The notes under the pieces: generated by a model
Told to the model about the DNA's origin: nothing
The model's database searches: none
The model's input: the letters and a program-made list of their open reading frames with translations, nothing else
Translations under genes and position numbers: made by a program
Shown here: positions 10,395-23,330 of the stretch, one piece after another
How positions within the stretch are numbered: position 1 is the first letter of the stretch
Layout of the letters: every line of letters begins with the position of its first letter
From: Sindora glabra
Taxonomy: Eukaryota > Streptophyta > Magnoliopsida > Fabales > Fabaceae
Length of the DNA stretch: 64,000 nucleotides
Assembly (NCBI GenBank): GCA_020226215.1
Contig: CM035232.1
Location: 77,618,130 to 77,682,129, forward strand
Reading direction: 5' to 3'

Positions 10395-11990
10395 ATGAAT
10401 TTTTTATGTATGCAACTCTCTCAAGATATGTTCATTGGTACAAAGGACTTATTCTCTTTCCCTGAAGAATTAAGGCTTTATGATTTTTTGACAAGCTTTA
10501 GTGACATAATTAATGTGAACTATGTGTGCATCTTGAGCTTCCAACTTCATTTCTTCCTTTACATAGAGCTAAATTCCTAATTGATCTCAAGGTCATTCCT
10601 TAAGACAATTTTAGGAGTCTCAACAAGCAATTCTATCGGTTACACTGTATTAACTTCATATAGTAGAGAAAAAGGAGTTGCTTAGATTGGCTCTTTCTTA
10701 GCTATTTGGTATGCCTATAAAGTAAGTTGGAATTGATTGGCCTAAGTTTCAAGCTTATCATGCACAATCTAAGTTAATGTCTTTAATAACATTATATTTA
10801 TGCCTCAATCTGACCATTCTTTTATGCATAATAAGAACTAAACCTATCATATATGATCTTGTACTTCTTTAATAAAGTTATAGTGGATTTATTCACAAAA
10901 CATGTGTTATTATATAAAATAATTCATTTTAGGACTCCAAAAGACAAATGATCTTCTCTTTGATAAAGTTTACAATGGCTTCCCCATGTACACTCTCTAG
11001 TGTGATAACCTCTACCCATTTATGAATAATTCGGTTACCACTAAAATCTATAACCTTCCTTTTGATCTACACTTGATATGTCCAATAAAGTTAGGTGCCC
11101 AAGTGTGAAATGGGTGAGGAGTGGTGTGTGCTTATAGTTCCATAGTGGGAGCATGAATGACATTCTCGTATAACTAACAAGGCAAACAATGTTGCATAAA
11201 TCCTCTAGAATCTAATTACACAGTTCGCCATTAATATCCTCGATGCAAAAGTTTTTGATAAAGTTTCCTGCTACCCTGATGTTCTTTATATTCCTTTTGG
11301 TGAACTTCTCTCATCATGATTTGTTATTCATCCTCCTTCAAACACTTTTGTGGTGTGTTTCCTTTATGTTTCTTGTATAGGATCCTATCCTTGAAAAAAT
11401 GGTGACTAACTTGTGTAGCAACTTTTTTTGGTGTTCCTTTATTAGTGGACAAAATGTCATTTTATAGATATTTAATCATATTCTTCCTTTAATATTCAAC
11501 TTTTACGACCCTTATCTCTAATCTCTCTCTCTCTCATACACTTATAGCATTCAACCTAAAATTGGTTAGATTCTTCCTTCATCATTGGCTAAAAGAGTCC
11601 TTGCCACTATAGCTTTCATGAAAGGGTTATCCCCTATCACTACAAGTTTCTTCATGTATTTTGAACCTTAGCTTGGTTCCCTCATTTTTAGACACATACC
11701 TCATTAGTAAGCCATCAGTTCCTCTCTTATAAAAGGTTTTATACATGAAAAACTTTTTAAACATTTTTAATTGATGTCATGGAAGTGTTAAGAAGCTTTT
11801 GGACCTATGCGTATTGCCACTCTCCTTTATTAGTTAAGAAGGAATTAAATTCACAATCAAATTGGTTTGATGACACAACTTTAATGTGACATTTGAAGAA
11901 TCTTCTTCATTCATAATAAGCTTAGCCTTTAGGATGGAAAGAGTATTCATATCCTAGTTTCTATTTCTTTAAATTTGATGAAAGATGATT
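10395..11990 (-). pseudogene. Decayed Ty3/gypsy integrase
   Basis: Read on the minus strand, with frameshifts and stops, the order is that of a gypsy integrase. An N-terminal zinc-finger region lies near 11350-11200 ('MMREVHQKEYKEHQGSRKLY', then 'FMQHCLPC'). Next comes the linker 'NVIHAPTMEL', then the core start 'PFHTWAPNFIGHI' near 11130-11080. This is followed by a 'KWVEV'-like strand and a late core segment near 10830-10700 resembling 'NGQIEA...MLLKTLT'. The end of the domain reads 'VETPKIVLRNDLEIN' near 10620-10570. Integrase would insert element cDNA into the host genome; this copy cannot be translated. Upstream on the same strand lies a matching RNase H relic. Confidence 0.75.
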
Positions 11991-12310
11991 GCTTAGAACT
12001 TCCTAGCCCAAATTTGTGCCATTTCCTTGTAAGCCAAAAGTGTAGACTTTTATACACCAAAATCCTTTATCATTTGTTTTATAACTAGCATTGAATCTCC
12101 CTATACAAAGAAAGTTTTAGCCCTATGTCTCTTGCCATCATCAGACTAAAAATCAAGGCTTCGTACTCAGCTTCATTATTAATGCATTTGAAACTCAATT
12201 TATAAGCTATGGAATGTGATTCATTAGTTAGAGTTTTAAGCATAATTCCTACCAACCCCTTATAAAGTTGATAGGGATCCTTGCCATGGTCCATTTCTTG
12301 ACCATCATGA
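11991..12310 (-). pseudogene. Decayed Ty3/gypsy RNase H (second RNase H type)
   Basis: The 69-codon frame 12294-12085 contains 'SFKCINNEAEYEALI', the hallmark NNEAEYEAL segment of the RNase H domain in plant gypsy polyproteins that carry an extra RNase H after RT-RNase H. The Glu of that segment is catalytic in the family. It lies immediately upstream, on the minus strand, of the integrase relic, which is the normal gypsy order RT - RNase H - integrase. The N-terminal side ends near 12310, where unrelated AT-rich DNA starts. The missing RT may be the relic at 21651-23330. Confidence 0.75.
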
Positions 12311-12808
12311 TTAGCATAAAAATATTAACCAGATATCTTTACAAACCTTTCAAACAATTTTTTTCTATTTTTTGAAAGCATGCATCATGCAAAAATTCTA
12401 ATTTTGAAAATTCACTAAATTTTTTTAACATGTACTATCAAATCAGAAAATAGCTCCTCTTAAATTGATGAGATTTAATCTTTTAAAATTATGAAAATAA
12501 AGATTATTCTTTGATAAGCAAAATCCTTATCTTTAAATAAACAATCTTTCTAATGCATAAGAAACTCTTTAAAAATCATAAAGTATTTTAATAAAATAAG
12601 CAATTAAATATTAGATATCTTTAAAAATGCTTTTGTAAAATAGATACCTTTTTCTCAAAATATCTTGAATATGGAAGATCTTTTTTCCTTTATTTTTCTT
12701 TTTATGAAATCATGGACCTTTCTCTTGTTTCACAAAATCATCATTGTAAGCAAAACATAGTGAAATTAGCATAGCAAGTATGCCATCACGATATACCGAA
12801 ATATATAT

Positions 12809-12842
<34 letters not shown>

Positions 12843-14015
12843 AATGATAATTAAGTTATATCATAGCTTATAAGTTAAAAGTCAAAATATTTACATAAGT
12901 CATGCAGAAAGACCAAATAATGTATAAATAGATAAAAAAGATAGTCATAATAGTTATCATGATGATTAACTATCAAAAGTATCTATGAAAGGGTTAGACC
13001 TATAATCCTTAAGGGTTAGGATCAATTATGGCTCATAGATTGCTATCAGCGATATGGTTACTACTACAAGCACTACAATTGCTATAGCATCTATGGAAGT
13101 ATCAAATATAACCTCTATAGAAAACTTAGCAATATTATTGGAAAATATTAGCATCAAAGTCTTTAAGGCTATATGATATCTACCTTTTGTTATATGAGCA
13201 ATAAGATACTATTGAACTAAATTAAAAAACCTTTGGTTCTAACTTTATTACTCTTGCTCTTACTATCAAAATAATCAATATTTTAACTAAAATAAAACTC
13301 TAGTTGAAACCATTCATAAGTAGTCTTATAATTATGCAACTAAGCATCAGTAATGGTTGTAAGAGCCATCAACTGGAGGAGTATTTGAAACATTTATCCA
13401 TAGGTCGAGTAAGTAATAAATTACTCAATAAGATGGCTATATTTCTCATTTTCTAAAGGGTTTTAACTAAAAAAATTAATTATATATAAGACATATATGA
13501 AAAACATTTTTTCTTACTAGAAATGCTTTTTCATACATTTCACAGTATCATTTCTATCTTGCTTTGTGTATAAATATTTTCAATTAAACTGAGCATTAAG
13601 TTAGACATATTCATAAAGTAATATAACTATGTAGCATAATAAATAGCAAGAAGGCTTGCAAGGTTCCTCCCTATTACTCTAAACTATCCTTTCCATGCAT
13701 TTCCTAGCCTTGTTTAGACTATTCCACCTTTTACTCATCTTTTTGTGCAACTAGAAAGTCATAGGCATCGAGCAAAAATCTCTACGCTCTTCATAACATC
13801 TTATAACACATAATCACATTATTATATCACATTGTCATATAGGCATTTAAGTCTCAGAATCACACAGGCATTCAAGCTATTAAATCACATACGGCATTCA
13901 AGCCACAATTTGCACATGAGCTTTCTAGCCTTTAATCACAAACAACTTAAAACTTCATTTTCTCATATTAGAAAATAGGGTACAATAAAATGACATCCAT
14001 TACCAAGATGAAGAT
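12311..14015. other. AT-rich repeat DNA, no gene
   Basis: There is no frame of substance. It holds an (AT)n run at 12812-12839 and a short imperfect repeat with 'ggcattcaagc' spaced about 30 bp at 13837-13920, of the sort seen inside plant LTRs. It separates the gypsy RNase H relic from the repeat beginning at 14016. Confidence 0.6.
12812..12839. repeat. (AT)14 microsatellite
   Basis: Uninterrupted AT dinucleotides. Confidence 0.95.
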
Positions 14016-17000
14016 TGTAATATCCCAATTTATTTAAAGTTTTATAAATTTTAATGTTTATGAATAATGTTTATTTATGTAATTGATTTTGAATTTTATT
14101 CTTTGACCATAGAATTGCATTTAATTGGCCAAAGTTAGTTCAAGATTTGTTTAATTATTTTCGATAAGGATTTCTTTACAAGTTGGGAATATTTTTCCAT
14201 TAAAGGCATAAAGAATTATGAAAAATTATTTAACATTAAGTAAATTATTTTGGAAATTATGAAAATTTTCATAAGTTAAGAAATAAATTTTTGTGATTGT
14301 GGGTTCAATTATTTATAGAATCTACTTGAATTTGATGAATTACTTTAGGAAATTAAGGAATATTAAAATATTTATTTTAGAATTTTGAAAATTTAGCAAA
14401 TTATTATAAATATACTTATGTATTAAGGGAAGATAAAAATAAGTACGTTAGGCTTTTAGATAAAATTAGTTTTATAAAAATAAGTTTTGGGATTAAATTA
14501 ATGGTTAAAGTTGAATTTGATAAATTGGAGAGCTAAGATTTTGAAAGAAAATGAGCTTAAAGTGGGTGAGAAACACAAGATTTCTACCTATAGCTCATGT
14601 GCAATTTTTATATAAATCTTGTACACATTCTTTTTCCTTAAAGTTAGTTTCTCTCTCATTTTGGAACAATTTTCTCTCCCTATTTTTCTAGTGGCTCTTT
14701 CTCAGATTTTGCGCATATGCTTTCTATTTTTATTTCCTAACCGTTATCCTTCTTTTTATTTTTATTTTTCTTTCTGCATACAAAAAGTTTTGACTCTCCC
14801 TCCCTAGTTTTAGTTTCTTACCCCCACAACCCTTTCCTTTTCAATTTCTTTTTCCCTTCTTAGCAAACCACCTCCTTTCTTTCCCATCTCTACCCTCCTC
14901 TGCTCTAGAACATGGTTGCTACTCCTAGTAGTTGCTAGTTCCAACAGCTTCAGCTACTGCCCTTGTTTCTCTCTCCACTTCCTTTATCCAGTGCAATACA
15001 TCTTCTTTCCTTTGACAACTACTTTCTCTCATTTAGTCCCCCTTTTTAGCACCATCAAATGTTGCTTAAATGGGTATGGCTTCTCTTTAGGCTAACAACT
15101 TTATGGTGGCACAAAGTGGTATCCAGGAAATTAAGGTGGTGCTAGGTTTCTTCCACTGATAAGCAGCTTGAAAACACCTTTTAAGCTATGGCAAACTATT
15201 TATTACAATAAATCTCCCTAATTCTTGTTATTTGGGGGTTGAATCTTAGATAAGGCCATTTATGTGTATTTGTGATATATAGAATGGTGTATGTGAAAAA
15301 GATATGATTTTTATGTGATAGAATACTAAAAGAAGATTTCGAAGATTCATAAGTAATGTGGAAATTCTAAATATTTCATTTAGAAGATAGTCATTGTTAT
15401 ATCATGTTTTTATTATGGTAACTACAAAAGGAATATAATATATATATGCCTAGTCGTGTTTTTTTATCCTTGGGTATAGGCATTATGGTGAACTATTGTA
15501 ATAAGGCAAGAGACCTCAACTGAGTACAAGTGTAGTTTATCTAGGAAAGTGAATAGTAAAATTAAAAAAGTTATTATGCTATATTAATGTTTAGTTACTA
15601 TTATGACCCAAGGTTGACATTTATTTAGGATTTTATTTATACATAGTAGTGAGATAACTATTATAGTATGGATAAAATAGGAATTAAAGGATTAAAGAGA
15701 ATTAGACTAGTATATTTAGAACATGCCTACATTATCATATTTTAATATTTATGTTCAAATTCTATGGATTCAAGGAATCATTATTTTGTAACACATTTTT
15801 ATTATTATCATTCAATATTTAATCTAGAAAAGTTAAATGACATGAAATGAGTTTTTAGAATGTTAAGTCCCAATATTTTATCAATATGGTTTAGTTTGAG
15901 AATCTCCACATTATGATATATTCCTAAACTTTTGTGATTGAAAAGATGATGAAATGCATTATGGGAAGTTCTATTTTATAATATTATTTGAATGCTTAGT
16001 ATAATATTAATAGAAAGAAGAATTTTATGATCAAAAGTATTAGATTAGTATATTTAGAATATAATTAATACATCAAGATAAGAATTTCTAATAAAGATGA
16101 TTTTCTAGCTCTTTATTGAAAGTTAAAGATATACGAGAATTTTCTTACTATGATATGTTCTTAGGTTCCTATAACCAACCTAAAAGAAAACAACACTATA
16201 ACTATAATTAATTGTATATTATGTTAAACTTTGATTCATGTATTAATTGTAGGAGAAGAGTAAAGTATGACTTGAAATGTTAAGATATGAACATATTTTG
16301 ATTAGAACTTAAAGCATTAAGTGTGGAAAGAAAATAGATAATGTTCATATAATTATGATTTATCTTTGTAAAAGATGATAATAGGAGGAAAATATGAAAA
16401 GATGATTATGGATACTTCAAAACCTCCAAAGTTGGATTCACATCACCAGGTGAGTATATATCTCACCATGATTTTATCTTAATAAAAGATAACTTAATTG
16501 TATTCTTCTTATTGGTGATATAGATTTCATATTCATTATATGAACTTAGTTTCGTGATATGAGAGTAGTTAGCTATTGATGAATGATAATTGATCAGAGT
16601 ATGCAGTAAAAGCATGATTATATCATTATTAGCTATTAACTAATTGATTGTGATACGTTGCAATAAATCATATTGTGATTGTGTTATATACTTTGATTGC
16701 CTATAATTATCAATCTGGGCTTGTATTTGATCTAGTGATATGAATAAAGTGAAGCTCTAACGAATTGACTACATTATGAATTGAGCCTTATGAGGCATTA
16801 GAAAATTGTGAACTATGCTAGAGTAATGACATTGGATATTATGATCTATGATGAAGAGATGATAGAAAAGCTAGATGGGAAATTCCCAACTAATAGTCGT
16901 GAAGTATATAAAATTAATCCAAGAGCCTAATGTAAAATTCCCGACAAATAGATGAGAAAAGTATAGAATTAACCTTAATACCAAAGAACAGTTATATGTA

Positions 17001-19450
17001 TATTACTATATTTGAATGTGTGACATGATGTGATTGTTTGTGATTGAGATGATTTGATTTTGATTGAGTCTTAAGGGCTGCTTATGAATGTGATAACCAT
17101 ACAGGATGGGTGGTGAGTAGTATGGATTGAGATTATTATATTTTGTTATGTAAAATATAGAATTAGGGTTGTATGGAAGTGAATTTCTAGTTTGAGGTTG
17201 AATTATTTATATTGCAGGAATCTAAAGAAAAATTAGGTTTGTTGTTATTTCCAATTAGTATATGACTAGCTTGTAATCGTTATATATAAATGAAATTGAA
17301 CGCTTGAAAGATAAGGGTAGATATATACTCATTGAGTTTTGATAACTCACTCTATCTTATTTTCAATGATTTCAGGTTAAGGGTCTTTGGGGCTTGTTAT
17401 ATCCATGGAGAATCGAGACTACTTTAATAAAGGATTTGACAGTTAGAACTAAAATTTGCATTTAAATAAAGATCTGTTGAATTATATAATGTGGTGAATT
17501 GATTATATGTGTATAAGTGTAAAACTATATTGTTTTGTGCATATGTTGATTCTGTCATATCTAAAAAAAATATCTAGGTTGTGTAATTTAGGACATATGT
17601 GTTGGGAATTCAAATTATCATACGCAGTGAAAATTTAAAATTTGATCCAAATTCTACCTAGGATCCATGCAAAAGGCATAAATAAATGATTAGGGTTTTA
17701 CTTATTAGGCACTCGTGTTTCTACTAATTAAAACTTGAGAGCGGATGAATCAAATGTCGGTCGGAAGGTACAGCGTCTCTACAGTATCCACACGGAGTGA
17801 ACAATGACCTCTCATCCACCACGAATCTGCTAGGATGCATTTTTCTCTCTAAGATTTAGGATTGGACGTTTTCTGAGTGATTTAGGATTTTATGGAAGTT
17901 ATGAACATGTATATAAAAGTGTTGCCCTCAAGTCCCCTTTTATAGAACTTAGGCAAGCCACAATTCTAGTCCTACTAGGATAATGCTTCCAAAATCCTAA
18001 TCACACTTAATAACTCATCTTATCCTTATTCTAGAGATAATGGGGAGAGATAGGACTTATTTATTAATGATCTAATATTAGATAATAATATTATCTCATA
18101 ATATAAATATCTTATATTAGATAATTACATATGGTTATCAAATATCAAAATATTATTATCTTATAATATATTTATCTAATATATGATAACATAAATATTT
18201 GATATTACTTTAATATCAAATAATATCACATAATAATAATTATATTTATTACATGAAAAATATATTATTATTTAATAATATATATATATGCATGAAAATA
18301 AGTTAAATTAATTGGATATTAATATAATTAAAGTCCAATTAATTATTGTCTTATTCTTATTCCTATTCCTTTTGTGTAACCTTATAGGCTCTTACTACAT
18401 TGACAATGACTCATTATTGAGCTATAGACAGTGAACGGTATCTAGTAATACATCATTGCCACTCAAGTAGTAAGAATGTCTGTGATTCAACATCCACCTA
18501 ATACATGATCAACATTTTGCATCATAATCCCTTTTGTAATAATATCCAAATTGAACTGGAGGCATGGAGAGTGTCATCCTCGTCAAAGTTCAATTTATAT
18601 TTCTTGATACTGAATAGACTTCAAAATAAATGATCAATATCAAATATTGATTCATTTGAGCATGGCCATGCATTTCTAAGTCTCACTTAATCAAGGGGCC
18701 CAAGGATATATCTCCTTTTTATAAGAGTAACAAAATTCCATCTACATCACTCACTTCCCTCTGCATGATTTGTGACACACCTAATTAATGTCCTACTTGT
18801 CATCCTGATTAAAGGTAACGTAGGATGACATCAAAGTGAGTAACCCTTCATGTAAGGAACTGTAGTGACTTCAGGTTAAAGGATTATATACAATTGTGAT
18901 CATATGAGAACTACTAATGACACAAGTTTTATCCATGCAGTATTCTCATATTGGGTCAGTCCAGTACATCTGTTCACTAATAATGTACTCATGTATTGAC
19001 TTGATATCACATATCCATGATTCATAATCATTAGTTACTATACATGTTAATCTTGATGTACTATTACTATCCTTTTCGTAATAATACTTGATTAGGGGCA
19101 TTTTAAGAATAGTAAAATTATTCCAGGGACAATTATTATATTAAGTTATAAATTACACAAAAATTAAAAATAAAATATAATAATTACATTATCTAAAATA
19201 AAACATAATATATTGTGTATTATTTTAATCATCTATATGATTGGTTCTTAGGACACACACCAACAATATGGACCTTAGGAAGCCTCTAAAAATAAGAGAG
19301 ATTCTATTCATTTTTTTGCAAAAATTTTATAGTGAAATTTCAAGTTCTCCTGAAACTTAGAAACTCTTATTAAATAAAAGGAATGAAAATTGTTAATGAA
19401 AATTTTTTTGCAAGAAAAATAGGAATTTTCCTTTTTGAAATACATGAAAC
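14016..19450 (+). repeat. Large LTR-like repeat, copy 1, interrupted by a solo copia LTR
   Basis: It starts TGTAATATCCC at 14016-14026 and parallels 48793-53494 throughout. Matching stretches are the AT-rich start, a pyrimidine-rich leader at about 14620-15000, and the 'tctcaccatgattttatctt' segment near 16461 against the matching site near 52120. Also shared is a region near 17380 (against 53070). The 17600-19265 solo LTR splits the last part; the repeat resumes at 19266 with text matching 53318-53400. The right end is unclear, near 19400-19450. The form (TG start, promoter-like leader, no coding frame) suggests a long gypsy LTR. Open frame 14619-14807 is pyrimidine-rich leader, not a gene. 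Confidence 0.6.
17600..19265 (-). mobile_element. Solo LTR, Ty1/copia, with perfect 5-bp target duplication
   Basis: On the minus strand it begins TGTTGGTGTGTGTCCTAAGA and ends in 'gggaattc' context with CCCAACA, i.e. TG...CA. It is flanked by atatg at 17595-17599 and again at 19266-19270. It is 1666 bp long and collinear with the LTRs at 37292-38922 and 45005-46657. A TATA box lies at the RC of 17937-17944. The absence of an internal region plus an intact target duplication is the signature of recombination between the two LTRs of one inserted element. Confidence 0.93.
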
Positions 19451-20080
19451 CTAAGAGCTCTTAAATGAATTACAAAAATGAATTTTTTTAAATCTTAATG
19501 TAACAATTTTATAATACTTATAATATATTCTAAAAAAATGTGTACTAATTTTTTTAGTTGAAAATCAAGAATTTGCTTCATGATACATGGACAACCATTT
19601 GCTTATGCTTTCTTCAAAATAAGTTTTGTTTCACTTTGTATGAAAAAATGTTTATAACTTTGATATTTTGAGTAATTTCTTATGAAAAGCATATTTATGT
19701 TCTTTACAAGACCTTTTCTTGGTAAACATCTTTTTTTAAAAAATATTTCCTTTGCTTCATCTTTTAATAAAACCTTTCAAGGACAATCATTTTGAAAATC
19801 AAGCCTTTTTAAAACTCTATTTATTTCTTTTTAAAAAAAGTTTTAAAAATTATATCTTTGTTAATCCTCCAAGTAGTAGATCAGTCAAGATTTCTTTTTT
19901 TTTTAAGAAAACTCTTTTTCAAAAACTTGTTTTGCTTGTTTAAAGAATACTTTTTCATAAATCCATCAAACTTTTATAAGAAAATGGTTCCAAATAATTC
20001 TTTTTCAAAACTCTTTCAAGAAAACTTTTTTAAACCAATCCACCATGATAAATTGTGAGTTCAACATAATGACAATCAGA

Positions 20081-20083
<3 letters not shown>

Positions 20084-20155
<72 letters not shown>
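20084..20155. repeat. (AT)n microsatellite, one interruption
   Basis: AT dinucleotides over about 72 bp with a single C at 20141. Confidence 0.95.
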
Positions 20156-20534
20156 CATGTATAAAAATTTTCTTAAAGAAAACTATGAAGAAAAAAATAG
20201 ATCTTTACTCACTTTTGATGTTTTTGCTTGATTTTTGTACAATCCTATATATTCAAGTTCACCAACTATAAAATAATGTAAAATTAGTATGAAAATTAGA
20301 AAAGAATCATGAAGAAAAGATGAGACCACAAAAGCATAACAATTTCTACCATCTTGAAGAACAAAAGGAGCTAGATCTTTGCAAGAATTCCACTAACACT
20401 CAAGATCTATCTTAAAACTTAGAAAGATGGAAGACTTCCTCTCTCTATACTTAGAAGTTCTCTCACCACTCTCTCCTTTCTCTTAACATGTATGTTCTTC
20501 AAAATGGGGTGATAAGAAGTGAAAATTCCACTCC

Positions 20535-20542
20535 TATTTATA
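20535..20542 (-). promoter_or_regulatory. Strong TATA box of an LTR-like repeat
   Basis: TATAAATA on the minus strand in the context CTATAAATAG, a canonical plant TATA box, within the LTR-like stretch 19451-21650. Confidence 0.45.
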
Positions 20543-21650
20543 GTGGAGTTCAAAGGCTTTTGTGACATTTCACCATCTCTCTAAACTTCCCAAAAGTTAC
20601 AATTTTGCTTTACTAAAAAAGACAAAATCTTTAAAATATTCCTAATAATTACTAATGTTTCCTCACATGCCTAATTCTATAATAAAATAATACATAATAT
20701 CTTCCTAATATCTTCATAAAATCTCCAAATAAAATCCTCTAAATCTAAATACAATGATGATAATCCTTGTTCACATGGCTTCTTATCCACTAAGAAGCTT
20801 CTTGCTTGCTTTCTATTGGCACATGCTAATTTCATATTAAAATAATGTATATCATATACTTTCTAAGGAAGCCCATGATTTAGTCTTCAAATAACAAAGG
20901 AGTTTTCTTCCAATCTTCCTATGTTCACATTAGAAGTCTAATCTTTCACATGGATAACATGGCAAGATCTTATAGGTTCTCCAATTAAACATGTATTTCT
21001 ATGCTTAATGAAATAATACTCTTTAATTCACATCCTCTCTTCTAAAAGCATTACTTAGAAAAATGAAAAATCAACCCTATTTCTTTTGGAAGATACCATT
21101 AATTCCTCTTTATTCTTCAATAATTTCCTTTAAAGAATGATATCAAATTTCATAATTCAAATACTAGAATTTTCTATGGAATTGACTAAACACTAGAATC
21201 CATATTACTAATCAAGTAATATTAATAAGTACTACACTTAATTCTTCACTTAATCAAAGCAAATCAAATCAAAATTTTCTTTTTAATAAAACACTATTGA
21301 AAACATTTCAAGACAATTAGGAATTTAGTTTTTTATCAAATCATTCATAAAAACCATTTGTCTCCAAAACTTAAATATTTTAATTTTGGCTACAAGGTGT
21401 GACCGTGCACTTCACTTTTTTTTGTTAAATTTTCACAATTTTGGTTACTTGGATTTTCATAAGATTCTTTCAAGTAAAAACCTTAGGTAACTCGAAAGTA
21501 CTATTAACCTTGGATTTGAATTTTTATTAAAGCAATCAAACTTTCTAAAATAAATTCAATTGAATTTTTTGCTTATTGAAATTTATAGGTATTTTCACTA
21601 ATTATCTATTAATGAATATTTTCTAATATGGTTATAGTTGTTTATTCCTA

Positions 21651-23330
21651 TTGAGTTTTTGTCAAGCATTATAGAAGTACAAAGCCAAGGGCATCCTATC
21701 CAAATTGCACACACATCACTTTTTGAAAGCTCTCATAATATTTCTTCTGACACGGGCTGGCATTGCTTAAAGAGAAACTAGGCTAAGGGGTTGGCTAAAG
21801 CTTAACTCTTCATTCCTTTTGGAGCCTCCACCATGACATCATATTTGTTAAATAAAGTATTAATTTGGCCATTTGCTTATCAACACAAGTCTCTTAAGCT
21901 AAAATTTAATTAGATTAGATTAGGTTATTGAGTAGATGGGATACGCTAGGAAGTAGTGTTTGAATTTTTACATAGCATGTACTATGGTAAGACAATGTTT
22001 TTCCAAAGATGGGTAATTCAACTTTAGCCTATTGAGTAATCTACTCAAGTAGTAGATTAACTTTTCCACTCCATTTTCTTCCTAAGCAAGTAAAACCCTT
22101 ATAGACCTAGCAGTGAAAGTGAGATAAAGTATGAGAGGTAAGCCATGTTGAGGGTGGTCATGGTGTGAGTGGAAGCAAGAATGCTCAACATTTTCTCAAA
22201 GGCTGCTTGATGTCCTCTATTTTAAAGGAAGGTTTCTTTTTCCCACTTTAAACAATGGCTTAAAAAACCTCATGAGTTATAACAATGCAAACATGTACCT
22301 TTAATTGTAAGAAACCTTCCCAAGAAATCCTCTTAAGGTTTTGAGATTAATAGGCTATAACATCATTAGTATGGCATCTACTTTCTCATTATCTACTTTA
22401 ATTCTTTCTTCGTGCACATTGCATCCCAAGAATATATTGAATGAAACTATGAAGGCATATTTTCACAAATTGAGCTTTAAATGATATTATTTGCGCTTTT
22501 CAAAAACTTTTCTCAAATAACATGAGTGATTACTTTTCTTTTTTAACTTAACTACTATATCATCCATGTAATTTTCCATAAAATTGTGTAACATGTCATG
22601 GAATATGGTAGTTATGGCTTTTGATACATAGGTCCCATGTTTTAAGACTGAAAAGCATCACTGTGTAGTGAAAATTACTTATAGAAGTCCTATATGTACA
22701 TCAAAATTTGATTATATCTACTAAAACCATCTAGGAATAAGAATCTTTCTTGGTTAATAGTGAAATCTACTAATATATCTATGTAAGGTAAAGTAAATTC
22801 ATCTTTGGGATAAGCCTTGTTTAAATCCTTTAAGTCTATGCAAATTTAAAATTTTCCATTCTTCTTTTTTATTAAGACAACATTACCCAACCATGCTAGA
22901 TGTCTAATTGGCTTGATAAATCTCACTATGAGAATTTTTTCTACTTTTTCCTTTATTTTAAATTCTACGTTGAAAGGAAATTGTTATGATGGTTGTTTGA
23001 CTAGCTTTTGATTTAGCTAGAAATCCAAGTGATGAGATACTAGGCCATGGCTACAGCCTAGCATCTCATGATATTGCCATGTATACACATCCTTGAATTC
23101 CTTTAGTTATGTGACTAGCTTATCCCACTCCTCCACCATAAGAATGTAACTAATGAAAATTAGTTGATCTTTACCTTCCTCCTTTAAATTTACTGCTTCA
23201 TGCTTTTCATTGTGGGGTTTTACTTTGTCTTGCAACTCATATGGTACCTTTTTTTAATTTCTCTCTTAATAGGGGTGGCTTTATTTCTTCAAGTTTTTCA
23301 AGGTCTAAGCCAGGACACTTGTCACATTAG
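21651..23330 (-). pseudogene. Decayed Ty3/gypsy reverse transcriptase and RNase H
   Basis: On the minus strand the frames give, in order: a pre-RT stretch near 23170-23030 ('VYTWQYHEM', 'HHLDF'); the RT start 'IRHLAWLGNVVLIKKKNGKF' near 22900; 'DLKDLNKAYPKDEFTLPYID' near 22830; the catalytic box 'ENYMDDIVVK' near 22570 with its two Asp intact; and 'FLGCNVHEERIKVDNEKVDAI' split by breaks near 22430. RNase H follows: 'GVEKLIYYLSRLL' near 22050 and 'YPSLEKHCLTIVHAM' near 21990. The order and wording match plant gypsy pol. Several frameshifts and stops make it non-functional. The end, near 21650, is where an integrase should follow but does not. Confidence 0.82.

Larger units (their letters stand above)
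19451..21650 (-). repeat. LTR-like sequence on the minus strand with TATA box and (AT)n
   Basis: There is no coding frame beyond short accidental ones (19752-20058 are A/T-rich runs). On the minus strand the stretch 20580-20400 reads like a plant LTR promoter: CTATAAATAG, then a short leader with CT-rich runs. A long AT tract lies downstream at 20084-20155. Ends with TG/CA were not found, so assignment to an LTR is by appearance only. Confidence 0.4.
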
